Shown here one piece after another: positions 1 to 7,457 of a stretch of 44,052 nt of DNA. Each line of letters opens with the position of its first letter. The first letter of the stretch is position 1. The notes beneath the pieces were generated by a model. That model had not been told where the DNA came from and did no database searches. It saw only the letters and a list, made by a program, of their open reading frames with translations. The translations under genes and the position numbers were made by a program. The stretch is from Cellulomonas triticagri (lineage in GTDB: Bacteria > Actinomycetota > Actinomycetes > Actinomycetales > Cellulomonadaceae): contig NZ_RFFI01000020.1 of assembly GCF_003696205.1 (NCBI RefSeq), positions 1 to 44,052 on the forward strand, written 5' to 3'.

Positions 1-1224
1 GGGGTCGCGGTCCGCCCACGCGCGCGGCGGCGGCGGGCCGTCGGACCGGGGGCCGCGGCTGCTGGGCAGCTCGCTCTCCGGCAACTGCAGACCCGTGTCG
101 ATCGCGCGCTGCCACAGCGCCGCGCGGCGGCGGGTGCCCTTGCCGGAGAACGCGGGCAGCGCCACGAGCTGCGGCACGGACCGGGGCAGCGCCTGCGCGG
201 CGGCCACGATCGCGGCGTCGGGCAGCACGCGGCCGGGGGAGATGTCCCGCTGGCGGGCGTTCTCGTCGCGGGTCTCCCACAGCGCGCGCACGACGGCGAG
301 GCGGCGGGGGTCGCGGATCGCGTGCACGCCGGACACCCGGCGCCACGCCTCGACCCGCGGGGCCGCGGGCGGCGCGAGGCGCACGGCCTCGAACTCCTCC
401 GCGGCCCACTGCGCCTTGCCCGCGACGGCCAGCCGCTCGGCCAGCACCTCGCGGAGCTCGATCAGCACCTCGACGTCGAGGGCCGCGTACCGCAGCCACT
501 GCTCGGGCAGCGGCCGGGTGGACCAGTCGACGGCCGAGTGCTCCTTCGCGAGCCCGAGGCCCAGCAGCTCCGCGACCACGGCGGCCAGGCCGACCCGCTC
601 CAGGCCCAGCAGGCGCGCGCCGAGCTCGGTGTCGAACACCCGGCTCGGGCGCAGGCCCTGCTCGGCGAGCGCGGACAGGTCCTGCGACGCGGCGTGCAGC
701 ACCCACTCGACGCCGACGAGCGCCTCGGACAGGGCGGACAGGTCGGGCAGCGCGGCCGGGTCGATCAGCGCGGTGCCCGCGCCCTCGCGGCGCAGCTGCA
801 CCAGGTAGTTGTGCTGGCCGTAGCGGTAGCCGGACGCGCGCTCGGCGTCCACGGCCACAGGGCCGGTGCCCGCGCCGAACGCGGCGACCACGCGCGCCAG
901 CGCCTCGGGGGTGTCGACCACGGCGGGGACGCCCTCGGCCGGCTCGGTCAGCGGGACGACCACGGGCGCGTCGTCGACCTCGGTCGCGGCGTCGGCCGGG
1001 AGGTCGTCGGCGGGCGGGGCGTCGGTCGGCTCGGGGCCTGCGGCCGTCATGTCGAGGGGCTCGGCGGCGGCGGCCGGGACGGGAGCCGCGTCGGACGCGG
1101 GGGTGTCCTCGGCACCGGACGGCGCGGCGGACCGGTCGCGGGCGGAGGTCGGGGTGGGGACGGCGCCGGCCAGGGCGGGGTCGCTCGCGGCCGGGGTACC
1201 GGCCGGGTGGGGGACGGACTGCAT
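1..1224 (-). CDS. rnd: Ribonuclease D (HRDC-type 3'-5' exoribonuclease), 3' end beyond window
   Basis: A 408-codon open frame runs from an ATG at 1224 off the left edge, so the C-terminus is missing. After a low-complexity Ala/Pro/Asp/Glu-rich leader of about 90 residues comes a DEDD exonuclease fold. VAVDAERASGYRY holds the first catalytic Asp-Glu pair, HAASQDLSAL the second motif, and YAALDVEVL the last motif with its Asp. A helical HRDC-like segment follows (DENARQRDISPGRVLPD, around residue 325). This order is typical of RNase D, which trims tRNA and other structured RNA 3' ends. Upstream on the same strand are the LuxR regulator and DUF3000 genes, a common actinobacterial neighbourhood. 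A TACGGT −10-like box ends 6 bases before the ATG, which suggests a leaderless transcript. Confidence 0.9.
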   Translation of the reverse strand, partial: MQSVPHPAGTPAASDPALAGAVPTPTSARDRSAAPSGAEDTPASDAAPVPAAAAEPLDMTAAGPEPTDAPPADDLPADAATEVDDAPVVVPLTEPAEGVPAVVDTPEALARVVAAFGAGTGPVAVDAERASGYRYGQHNYLVQLRREGAGTALIDPAALPDLSALSEALVGVEWVLHAASQDLSALAEQGLRPSRVFDTELGARLLGLERVGLAAVVAELLGLGLAKEHSAVDWSTRPLPEQWLRYAALDVEVLIELREVLAERLAVAGKAQWAAEEFEAVRLAPPAAPRVEAWRRVSGVHAIRDPRRLAVVRALWETRDENARQRDISPGRVLPDAAIVAAAQALPRSVPQLVALPAFSGKGTRRRAALWQRAIDTGLQLPESELPSSRGPRSDGPPPPRAWADRDP

Positions 1225-1262
1225 GGCACAACCGTAGGCCGTCACGGCCCGGGGGCCGCGTC

Positions 1263-1295
1263 GCCGCGCGCGGGAGGCGCTCTCCGGCGCGCGGC
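1263..1295 (-). terminator. GC-rich hairpin between LuxR regulator and rnd
   Basis: Nine-base arms (1263–1271 and 1287–1295) pair perfectly, and GGAG/CTCC extends the stem inside the loop. A second small hairpin, GGACCC/GGGTCC at 1309–1325, sits directly after the stop codon of the regulator. Together they probably end the regulator transcript before rnd. No U-tract follows, as is usual in actinobacteria. Confidence 0.5.
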
Positions 1296-1328
1296 CGTCG
1301 GGCACGTCGGACCCGCTCGGGGTCCGGC

Positions 1329-1904
1329 TCAGGCGAGCAGGCCCGTGCGGATCGAGATCGCGACGAGCGCCGCGCGGTCGCCGGTGCCGAGCTTGCGGGA
1401 GATCCGCGCGAGGTGGCTCTTGACCGTGAGCGCGGACAGGCCGAGCTCCTCGCCGATGGCGCGGTTGCTGAAGCCGTCCGCGACGAGCCGCAGCACGCTG
1501 AGCTCACGGGTGGTCAGGTCGGGGCGGGTGCGCGCGAACGGCGAGGGCACCGCACCGGGCTGGGCACCCGGCTGGCCGACGACGGCGTTCGGCTCGGTGG
1601 CGACGGCGCCGCGCAGGCCACCGGTCAGCAGGCCGACGAGGTCGCGACGACCGGCGCGGCGGGCGAGCAGGATGACGCGGCCGGAGCCGCGGCGGCGCAG
1701 GTTGCGCACCAGGGTCTGGCCGTCGCCCTCGGCGAGCTCGGTGACCACCACGCACATCTGGCCCAGCGGGCGGCGGCGGGGGTCGGCCTGCGTGGCCGGA
1801 CCGCCCAGGGTGCCGGGGCGGCGGGGGGCGAGGGTCGCGGCGCGGGCACCCGACGTCGCCGCCGGTGCCAGGCCCGTACTGCGACGGATCGGCTCGATGC
1901 TCAC
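1329..1904 (-). CDS. LuxR/NarL-type HTH transcriptional regulator with degenerate receiver-like N-terminus
   Basis: The 191-residue protein ends in a clear LuxR DNA-binding domain of about 60 residues: LTTRELSVLRLVADGFSNR, then the recognition helix region LSALTVKSHLARISRKL. The N-terminal two thirds resemble a receiver fold (CVVVTELAEGD, RVILLARRAGRRDLV), but I see no aspartate in the phosphoacceptor position, so control by phosphorylation is doubtful. The GTG at 1904 is chosen because an AAGGGGG ribosome site lies about 7 bases before it; an in-frame ATG further upstream has no comparable site. The gene sits between DUF3000 and rnd on the same strand. Targets are unknown; repeated GTGAC motifs at 1979–2012 could be autoregulatory. 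Confidence 0.8.
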   Translation of the reverse strand: MSIEPIRRSTGLAPAATSGARAATLAPRRPGTLGGPATQADPRRRPLGQMCVVVTELAEGDGQTLVRNLRRRGSGRVILLARRAGRRDLVGLLTGGLRGAVATEPNAVVGQPGAQPGAVPSPFARTRPDLTTRELSVLRLVADGFSNRAIGEELGLSALTVKSHLARISRKLGTGDRAALVAISIRTGLLA

Positions 1905-1978
1905 TGCGGTGCCCCCTTGACGGTCCAATGCCTTGTTCCCCCTATCGGTCCGTCGCCCCGGTGTCTTGAGCGGAACGG

Positions 1979-2012
1979 GTGACATCGTGACCCCGCCGTG
2001 ACCGGACGTCAC
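1979..2012. promoter_or_regulatory. GTGAC repeat cluster upstream of LuxR-type gene
   Basis: Three direct copies of GTGAC start at 1979, 1987 and 1998, and an inverted copy GTCAC lies at 2008–2012. The last two form a 5-5-5 inverted repeat. The cluster lies 75–110 bases upstream of the regulator start, a position suited to an operator. Binding is inferred only. Confidence 0.3.
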
Positions 2013-2057
2013 GGGTCCTGGGGCCCACCGGGGTGCAGCGGGTGGTGCGCGGGTGGG

Positions 2058-2639
2058 TCAGCGGCGCGGGCCGAGGGCCACGACCCCGTCGGGGAGCGGC
2101 TCCAGACCGGCCACGGTGCACAGCAGCTCGCCCCAGGCGCGCAGGTGCGGGGCGAGGTCCTCGTCGCGCGCCGTCCAGGAGGCGCGCAGCTCGAGCTCGC
2201 ACAGCTCGGGGCGCTCGTCCAGCGCGCCGAAGGACTGGGACAGCACCCGGGTGACGGTGCCGCCGGCGGCGTGCGCGTCCACCCCGGCCCCGGCCAGGGC
2301 GTCGGCGAACCAGCTCCAGGCGACCTCCGCGAGCATCGGGTCCTGCCCGACCTCGGGCTCCAGCGTCGCGCGCACGAGCGTGACCAGGCGGAACGCCCCC
2401 TCCCAGGCCTCCTGGCCCGCGGGGTCGTGCAGGACCACGAACCGGCCGGAGGCGAGCTCGTCGGCGTCCGGGTCGCGCCGGGTCCCGTGCACCTCCGCGA
2501 CCAGCGCGGCCGTGTACGGGGCGATGCGGGCGGGGCCCGGGGCCTCCTCGAGGCTCACCTCGGACCGGAGGCTGACGCCGCGCAGCGACCGCAGGGCGCG
2601 CAGGAACTCCGGGGGCGCGTCGCGGGGGCCGGTGCTCAC
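2058..2639 (-). CDS. DUF3000 family protein
   Basis: This 193-residue protein matches the actinobacterial DUF3000 family in length and in segments such as PPEFLRALRSLRGVSLR near the N-terminus and LELRASWTARDEDLAPHL near the C-terminus. No enzymatic motif, signal peptide or membrane segment is visible, so it is probably a cytoplasmic protein of unknown role. It is read on the same strand as the LuxR regulator and rnd, which it accompanies in many actinobacteria. The GTG at 2639 is preferred because family proteins begin just before this point. It has no clear ribosome site and overlaps a palindrome (2638–2652), so the start could be a few codons off. Confidence 0.75.
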   Translation of the reverse strand: MSTGPRDAPPEFLRALRSLRGVSLRSEVSLEEAPGPARIAPYTAALVAEVHGTRRDPDADELASGRFVVLHDPAGQEAWEGAFRLVTLVRATLEPEVGQDPMLAEVAWSWFADALAGAGVDAHAAGGTVTRVLSQSFGALDERPELCELELRASWTARDEDLAPHLRAWGELLCTVAGLEPLPDGVVALGPRR

Positions 2640-2652
2640 AGTCGCCGACTGT
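2638..2652. promoter_or_regulatory. 15-bp palindrome over the DUF3000 start codon
   Basis: ACAGTC-GCC-GACTGT is a perfect 6-3-6 inverted repeat that covers the GTG start of the DUF3000 gene. It could be an operator or a translational hairpin; the sequence alone does not decide. Confidence 0.3.
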
Positions 2653-2706
2653 AGGGGCGAGTGCCCGACGGGTGGGCGCGGCACGCCGGTCGCCCGGGCG
2701 CAGCAC

Positions 2707-2740
2707 TAGGGTGAAGGGGCCGTCTTACCGCACAGAAGGA
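2707..2740 (+). promoter_or_regulatory. gnd −10 box and ribosome binding site
   Basis: TAGGGT at 2707–2712 fits an actinobacterial −10 box. AGAAGGAG follows at about 2734–2740, roughly 10 bases before the ATG at 2751. No good −35 element is seen. Confidence 0.45.
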
Positions 2741-2750
2741 GCACCCGCGC

Positions 2751-4190
2751 ATGTCTGCACCCGCCGCACAGATCGGTGTGACCGGCCTCGCCGTGATGGG
2801 CCGGAACCTCGCCCGCAACCTGGCCCGGCACGGCTACACCGTCGCGGTGCACAACCGCTCCTACGCCAAGACCGAGTCCCTGGTGGCGGACCACGGCGAC
2901 GAGGGCACCTTCGTGCCGTCGGAGTCCGTCGAGGACTTCGTGGCGTCGCTGGCGCGCCCGCGCAAGGTCATCGTCATGGTCAAGGCCGGTGGCCCGACCG
3001 ACGCCGTCATCGACGAGCTGGTCCCGCTGCTGGACGAGGGCGACATCGTCATCGACGCCGGCAACGCGCACTTCCCGGACACGCGCCGCCGCGAGGCCGC
3101 GCTCAAGGCGAAGGGCCTGCACTTCGTCGGCACCGGCGTCTCCGGCGGCGAGGAGGGCGCGCTGAACGGCCCGTCGATCATGCCCGGCGGCTCGCGCGAG
3201 TCCTACGAGGTGCTCGGCCCGATCCTGGAGGACATCTCCGCGAAGGTCGACGGCACCCCGTGCTGCACCTACGTCGGCCCCGACGGCGCCGGGCACTTCG
3301 TCAAGATGGTGCACAACGGCATCGAGTACGCCGACATGCAGCTCATCGCCGAGGCGTACGACCTGCTCAAGCAGGGCCTGGGTGCCTCCGCCGCGGAGAT
3401 CGCCGACATCTTCCGGACCTGGAACGAGGGCGACCTCGAGTCCTTCCTCATCGAGATCACCGCCGAGGTGCTCTCGCAGGTCGACGCCGAGACCGGGTCG
3501 GCGTTCGTCGACGTCGTGCTCGACCAGGCCGAGCAGAAGGGCACCGGCCGCTGGACCGTGCAGAACGGCCTGGACCTGGGTGTGCCGATCACCGGCATCG
3601 CGGAGGCGACCTTCGCCCGCGCCCTGTCCGGCTCCGTCCCGCAGCGCACCGCCGCCGTCGGCACGCTCCCGGCGCACGCGCAGGCCTTCGACGTCACCGA
3701 CCGCGAGGCGTTCATCGAGGACGTGCGGCTCGCGCTGTACGCGTCCAAGGTCGTCGCGTACTCGCAGGGCTTCGACCAGATCGCGGCCGCCTCGGCGGAG
3801 AACGACTGGGCGATCGACCGCGGCGCCATGGCCCGCATCTGGCGCGGCGGCTGCATCATCCGCGCGCGGTTCCTCAACCGGATCACCGAGGCGTACGAGC
3901 GTGACGCGGACCTGCCGCTGCTGCTCGCGGACGAGTACTTCACCGGGGCCGTCGGCAACGGCGTGCAGGCGTGGCGCCGCGTCGTGTCGCAGGCCGCGCT
4001 CGCCGGCGTGCCGACCCCGGCGTTCTCGTCCTCGCTGGCGTACTACGACGGCGTGCGGGCCGAGCGCCTGCCCGCCTCGCTGATCCAGGCGCAGCGCGAC
4101 TTCTTCGGCGCGCACACCTACCGCCGCACCGACAAGGACGGCACGTTCCACACCGACTGGTCGGGCGACCGCACCGAGCAGCCCGCGTGA
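2751..4190 (+). CDS. gnd: 6-phosphogluconate dehydrogenase, decarboxylating (NADP+)
   Basis: The 479-residue protein has the full length of the long-chain 6-phosphogluconate dehydrogenases. The N-terminal Rossmann fold (IGVTGLAVMGRNLARNLA) binds NADP+. The signature VSGGEEGALNGPSIMPGG binds substrate, and HNGIEYADMQLIAEAYDLL carries the catalytic Lys-His-Asn group (VKMVHNGIEY). The C-terminal helical domain contains WRGGCIIRARFLNRI. The enzyme oxidises 6-phosphogluconate to ribulose 5-phosphate and CO2 in the oxidative pentose phosphate pathway. AGAAGGAG precedes the ATG. The stop codon overlaps or nearly meets the start of the ATP-grasp gene, so the two are probably cotranscribed. Confidence 0.97.
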   Translation: MSAPAAQIGVTGLAVMGRNLARNLARHGYTVAVHNRSYAKTESLVADHGDEGTFVPSESVEDFVASLARPRKVIVMVKAGGPTDAVIDELVPLLDEGDIVIDAGNAHFPDTRRREAALKAKGLHFVGTGVSGGEEGALNGPSIMPGGSRESYEVLGPILEDISAKVDGTPCCTYVGPDGAGHFVKMVHNGIEYADMQLIAEAYDLLKQGLGASAAEIADIFRTWNEGDLESFLIEITAEVLSQVDAETGSAFVDVVLDQAEQKGTGRWTVQNGLDLGVPITGIAEATFARALSGSVPQRTAAVGTLPAHAQAFDVTDREAFIEDVRLALYASKVVAYSQGFDQIAAASAENDWAIDRGAMARIWRGGCIIRARFLNRITEAYERDADLPLLLADEYFTGAVGNGVQAWRRVVSQAALAGVPTPAFSSSLAYYDGVRAERLPASLIQAQRDFFGAHTYRRTDKDGTFHTDWSGDRTEQPA

Positions 4191-4210
4191 GCACCCCCGC
4201 AGGACGTCCG

Positions 4211-5464
4211 ATGTCCGGCGCCGAGGAGGTCGCGGGCCTGCAGCCCGTCATCCTCGGCGCCGACATCGGCGTGTACGCGCTGGCCCGGGCGTTCCACGAG
4301 CAGTACGGCGTCCGCTCCGTCGTGGTGAGCGGCGCGGCCCTCGGGCCCGTCGCGCACTCGCGCATCCTCGACAACGTCCTGGTCGACGACGGCCACGACC
4401 CGCGCCAGCTGGTCGACGCGCTGCTCCGGGTCGCCGCCCAGCGCACCGGGCAGCGCCTCGTGCTGCTCGCGAACTCCGACTGGCTGGTCCGCGTCGTGGT
4501 GCAGCACCGGGCCGAGCTGGAGCCGCACTACGTGGTGCCGTTCCTCGGCGCCGACCTGATGGACCGGCTGTCCGACAAGGCCACGTTCGCCGAGATCGCG
4601 ACGGACCTCGGCATCTCAGTGCCGCGCACCATCGTGCAGGACTTCGCCGGTGCCGCCAACCCCGCGTGGGCGCCGGTGCCGGTGAACATGCCGTACCCGC
4701 TGATCGCCAAGGCGGCCAGCAGCGCGGACTACCAGGAGGTGACGTTCCCGGGCAAGAAGAAGGTCTTCGAGATCCAGGACGCCGCGGAGCTCGACGCGCT
4801 GTGGGTCTCGCTGCGCGCCGCCGGGTACCGGGGACGGTTCGTCGTCCAGGAGCTCGTGCCCGGCGACGACACCCAGATGCGGTCCGTCACCGCGTACGTC
4901 GACAGCCGGGGATCCATCACCCTGCTGTGCTCGGCGCACGTGCTGCTGGAGGAGCACACCCCGTCCGGCCTGGGGAACCCGGCCGCGATGGTCGTCACCC
5001 GCGAGCAGGAGATGCTCGACCAGGCGGCGGCGTTCCTGCGCGGCGTCGGGTACGTGGGCTTCGCGAACTTCGACGTGAAGGTGGACCCGCGCGACGGGTC
5101 GTACCGGTTCTTCGAGGTGAACCCCCGCATCGGGCGGAACAACTACTACGTGACGGCCGCCGGGGCGAACGTCGCCCGGTTCCTCGTCGAGGACCGGGTG
5201 CTCGACCGCGCCGTCGAGCCGGTCGTCGTGGACACCGAGGTGCTGTACACGATCCTCCCGCACCGGCTGCTGCTGCGGTACGTGCTGGACCCGGCGCTCG
5301 CCGGGAAGGTCCGCGGGCTCATCCGCGCCGGCCGTGTGGCGCGCCCGCTCGTGTACGCGCGCGACGGCGGGCCGCGGCGGCGCTGGTACGCGCTGGCCGC
5401 CGCCGTGAACCAGGTGCGCAAGTTCCGGCGCTGGTACCCGAAGGTCACCGGCACGGGCTTCTGA
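4211..5464 (+). CDS. ATP-grasp carboxylate–amine ligase, possible peptidoglycan cross-bridge ligase
   Basis: This protein of about 417 residues has an ATP-grasp layout. A pre-ATP-grasp Rossmann-like part (PVILGADIGVYALARAFHEQ) comes first. The ATP-binding lysine region PYPLIAKAASSADY and VVQELVPGDD follow, and the metal-binding end is FFEVNPRIGRNNYYVTAAG with the usual Glu and Asn. The overall pattern resembles D-aspartate ligase (Asl)-type enzymes that add a D-amino acid to the peptidoglycan stem peptide. Cellulomonas-like bacteria have ornithine–D-Glu or D-Asp bridges, so that role is attractive but inferred. The ATG at 4211 has AGGA 6–7 bases before it; a GTG at 4187 overlapping the gnd stop is an alternative start. 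A strong hairpin follows the stop. Confidence 0.75.
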   Translation: MSGAEEVAGLQPVILGADIGVYALARAFHEQYGVRSVVVSGAALGPVAHSRILDNVLVDDGHDPRQLVDALLRVAAQRTGQRLVLLANSDWLVRVVVQHRAELEPHYVVPFLGADLMDRLSDKATFAEIATDLGISVPRTIVQDFAGAANPAWAPVPVNMPYPLIAKAASSADYQEVTFPGKKKVFEIQDAAELDALWVSLRAAGYRGRFVVQELVPGDDTQMRSVTAYVDSRGSITLLCSAHVLLEEHTPSGLGNPAAMVVTREQEMLDQAAAFLRGVGYVGFANFDVKVDPRDGSYRFFEVNPRIGRNNYYVTAAGANVARFLVEDRVLDRAVEPVVVDTEVLYTILPHRLLLRYVLDPALAGKVRGLIRAGRVARPLVYARDGGPRRRWYALAAAVNQVRKFRRWYPKVTGTGF

Positions 5465-5483
5465 GGCCCGGCCCCTGACGCAC

Positions 5484-5522
5484 CGACGGCCGCCCACCCC
5501 GCAGCGGGGAGGGCGGCCGTCG
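5484..5522. terminator. Bidirectional hairpin terminator between convergent genes
   Basis: Twelve-base perfect arms (5484–5495 and 5511–5522) enclose an inner CCCCG/CGGGG stem with a three-base loop. The hairpin lies between the ATP-grasp gene and the oppositely read UspA-like gene, so it can end both transcripts. Confidence 0.75.
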
Positions 5523-5533
5523 TGGTGCGCGGC

Positions 5534-6019
5534 TCAGCCGAGCTCGGACGTGCCCGAGTACAGGTGCAGCACCGGCACGTGCAGGTCCTCGCGGGCACGC
5601 GACGCCCAGTCGCGGTGGAACGTGTCCTCCAGCGCGTGCGGGTAGGTCACGACGACGACCTCGCGCGCGCCCTCCTCGGCGAGCGCGGTCCGCAGCGCGG
5701 GCAGCGGGTCGTCGTCCACGACGGTCCCGGACGCGCTCACACCCGCATCGGCGAACGCCGCGAGGCTGTCCGCGAGCTGCTCGGCGGCGTCGGCGACCGC
5801 CTCGGGCTTCTCGGGCTCGCGGCCCAGGACCGTGTCCAGGGCCTCGCGCAGCTCGCCCAGGCTCAGCTGGTCCACCAGCGAGACGAGGACGTTGCGCTCG
5901 GTGTCCGCCGGGACGAGCACGCGGTACCGCAGCGTCTCGTCGGCGTGCAGGGACAGGATGTGCGCGACGTCGGCCGCCGCGAGCGTGTCCTCCGTGAGGA
6001 CGAGGATGGTGTCGGTCAC
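5534..6019 (-). CDS. UspA-like small cytoplasmic protein
   Basis: The 161-residue protein starts with an alternating strand/helix pattern (TDTILVLTEDTLAAADVAHIL) and ends with REVVVVTYPHALEDTFHRDW then VPVLHLYSG. This resembles the alpha/beta hydrolase-like universal stress protein fold. I do not see the ATP-binding GxxGxxxxGS signature of UspA proteins, so nucleotide binding is uncertain. The GTG at 6019 is used. It is convergent with the ATP-grasp gene and separated from it by a strong terminator. The function is unknown; a role in stress is only suggested by the fold-like pattern. Confidence 0.65.
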   Translation of the reverse strand: MTDTILVLTEDTLAAADVAHILSLHADETLRYRVLVPADTERNVLVSLVDQLSLGELREALDTVLGREPEKPEAVADAAEQLADSLAAFADAGVSASGTVVDDDPLPALRTALAEEGAREVVVVTYPHALEDTFHRDWASRAREDLHVPVLHLYSGTSELG

Positions 6020-6173
6020 GCCTCCGACACTATCCGGCGTCGACGCTGGTCACCCGTCAGACCGAGCACGATCCGCAGACCGCGCCGCCTGACTCGAGCA
6101 GGAGAAGGCCACGCCCACGACCGCACCCGTCCCTCGGCCGGCCGCGGCCGGACGGACGAAGCCGCTCGAGGGT

Positions 6174-6210
6174 GCCCGGCCGGGACCGTTGTGGGGGATC
6201 CCGGCCGGGC
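6174..6210. repeat. 12-bp inverted repeat in noncoding region
   Basis: GCCCGGCCGGGA and TCCCGGCCGGGC pair perfectly around a 13-base loop. It is about 150 bases from the nearest gene start, so it is not an obvious terminator. Confidence 0.5.
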
Positions 6211-6381
6211 GTCAGGCGGGTCACAGGGGGTGGCCCCGCCTTCCCCGTCGACGCTACAGAGGAACCGGTGCTCAGCGGCCGACTGGCGGACGCCTACACA
6301 GGCCCCGTGACGACGGACGGCCTGCCCGGCGGTGCGGGTGCCGGGAGCTCGGTTCGCCCTGTCTCGTGAGGCGTTCCGCTG

Positions 6382-6409
6382 GTCGGCGACGCCCTTCCAC
6401 GTCGCCGAC
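6382..6409. repeat. 10-bp inverted repeat in noncoding region
   Basis: GTCGGCGACG and CGTCGCCGAC pair perfectly with an 8-base pyrimidine-rich loop (CCCTTCCA). It may belong to a structured RNA or a protein-binding site. Confidence 0.5.
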
Positions 6410-6637
6410 GAGCGCAGGAGCCCCATCGCGCGCGAACCACGCATCCACCACCTCGCCCGGCGCCCCTGAGTAGCGGGCGGGGTGGTGAACTGCGTGGCCG
6501 GGTTCGGGTGCTCGCGGTGTCAGCCCGCTGCGAGGCGCGGTCGCGCCGCGCGATGCGCCCGGGGGCGGGGTGCGTGCAGCGGAGAGCTGCCAGCTCGGCG
6601 CGAGCGCGGCGCGCGGAGTGGGAGGGGAAGGCGTCGG

Positions 6638-7426
6638 TCAGGCGGGGTCGAGCGTCCAGCGGCCGAGGAGCATCCCGTCGTGGTGCAGCAGGTGCGCGGC
6701 GCGGGCGCGCCGGGGGTCGAGCCAGTCGGTGCCCCCGAGGGCGCGCAGGCCCGGGCCGCCGACCACCAGGGGGCTGGTGGTGAGGCAGAGCTCGTCCACC
6801 AGGTCGGCGCGTACCAGGTCGGTGAGCAGCCGGGGGCCGCCCTCCGCGAGCACCCGCGTCCGGCCGAGCGCGGCGAGGGCGTCCAGCGCGGCGCCGAGGT
6901 CCACGGTCGTCTCGCCGGTGACCAGCACCCGGTCCGCGCCGAGGTCCGCGCGCAGCGCGTCCAGGCGGGGGTTCGCCGCGACGGTGACCACGTACGGCGG
7001 CCGGTCCGTGCCGCGCAGGCCCTCGGGCAGGTCGCCCGACGCTGTCACCAGCGCCAGCGCGAGGTCCGGCGCCTGGCCCCTCGCCGCACGGGCCTCGCGC
7101 AGGTCCGCGGGCACCGCGAGCGGGGTGTACTGCTCGGCGCGCGCGGTCCCGGCGCCGACCAGCACGACGTCCGCGACCGCGCGCATCACCCGGAACACCC
7201 GCCAGTCCGCCGGGCCGTTGATGCTGCGCGACCGGCCGTCCGGCCCCTGCGCGGCGCCGTCGAGGGTCGCGATCATGTTCGCCCGCACCGCGCTCGTGCG
7301 TCCCGGTCGGGGGGCCGGGTGCGCGTACAGGTCGTGCAGCACGGGCTCCCCGGGCTCGGGGGCCAGCGGCACACCGGTGCGGTCGGCGGGCAGCAGCACG
7401 TCCAGGGGCGGGAGCTCGCGGGGCAT
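6638..7426 (-). CDS. Pyrimidine reductase family protein (RibD C-terminal domain)
   Basis: The 262-residue protein is a stand-alone RibD-C/dihydrofolate-reductase fold. ANMIATLDGAAQGPDG matches the substrate/NADPH-binding start of the domain, and DVVLVGAGTARAEQY is the usual glycine-rich turn. RVLAEGGPRLLTDLVRADLVDELC is the signature C-terminal half. Such proteins reduce a pyrimidine or related ring with NADPH. No deaminase domain is fused and no riboflavin genes are nearby, so the real substrate is open. The ATG at 7426 is the last start that keeps the conserved N-terminus, and zapE starts divergently only 31 bases away. Confidence 0.85.
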   Translation of the reverse strand: MPRELPPLDVLLPADRTGVPLAPEPGEPVLHDLYAHPAPRPGRTSAVRANMIATLDGAAQGPDGRSRSINGPADWRVFRVMRAVADVVLVGAGTARAEQYTPLAVPADLREARAARGQAPDLALALVTASGDLPEGLRGTDRPPYVVTVAANPRLDALRADLGADRVLVTGETTVDLGAALDALAALGRTRVLAEGGPRLLTDLVRADLVDELCLTTSPLVVGGPGLRALGGTDWLDPRRARAAHLLHHDGMLLGRWTLDPA

Positions 7427-7443
7427 GGGCGCCAGGCTAGTCG

Positions 7444-7449
7444 TAGGCT
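7444..7449 (+). promoter_or_regulatory. −10 box of a probable leaderless zapE promoter
   Basis: TAGGCT ends 8 bases before the GTG start at 7458, and no ribosome binding site is present. This spacing places the transcript start at or next to the start codon. Confidence 0.55.
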
Positions 7450-7457
7450 GTGCGGCC

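Larger units (their letters stand above)
6020..6637. other. 618-base region without a convincing gene, containing two strong hairpins
   Basis: The open frames here lack protein-like composition. The minus-strand frame 6016–6444 is rich in Arg/Ala/Pro/Ser and has no recognisable domain. Two perfect inverted repeats stand out. One is at 6174–6210 (12-base arms, 13-base loop). The other is at 6382–6409 (GTCGGCGACG, 8-base loop, CGTCGCCGAC). I recognise no known riboswitch or small RNA. The stretch may be decayed sequence or hold an undescribed structured RNA. Confidence 0.5.

Noticed and set aside
2706..4151. 481-codon open frame antisense to gnd
   Set aside because: It mirrors gnd in a GC-rich genome where the opposite frame seldom meets stop codons. 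The translation is rich in Arg/Val/Asp/His repeats and shows no domain.
6016..6444. 142-codon minus-strand frame upstream of the UspA-like gene
   Set aside because: It has no recognisable domain, an Arg/Ala/Pro/Ser-heavy composition, and covers two hairpins.
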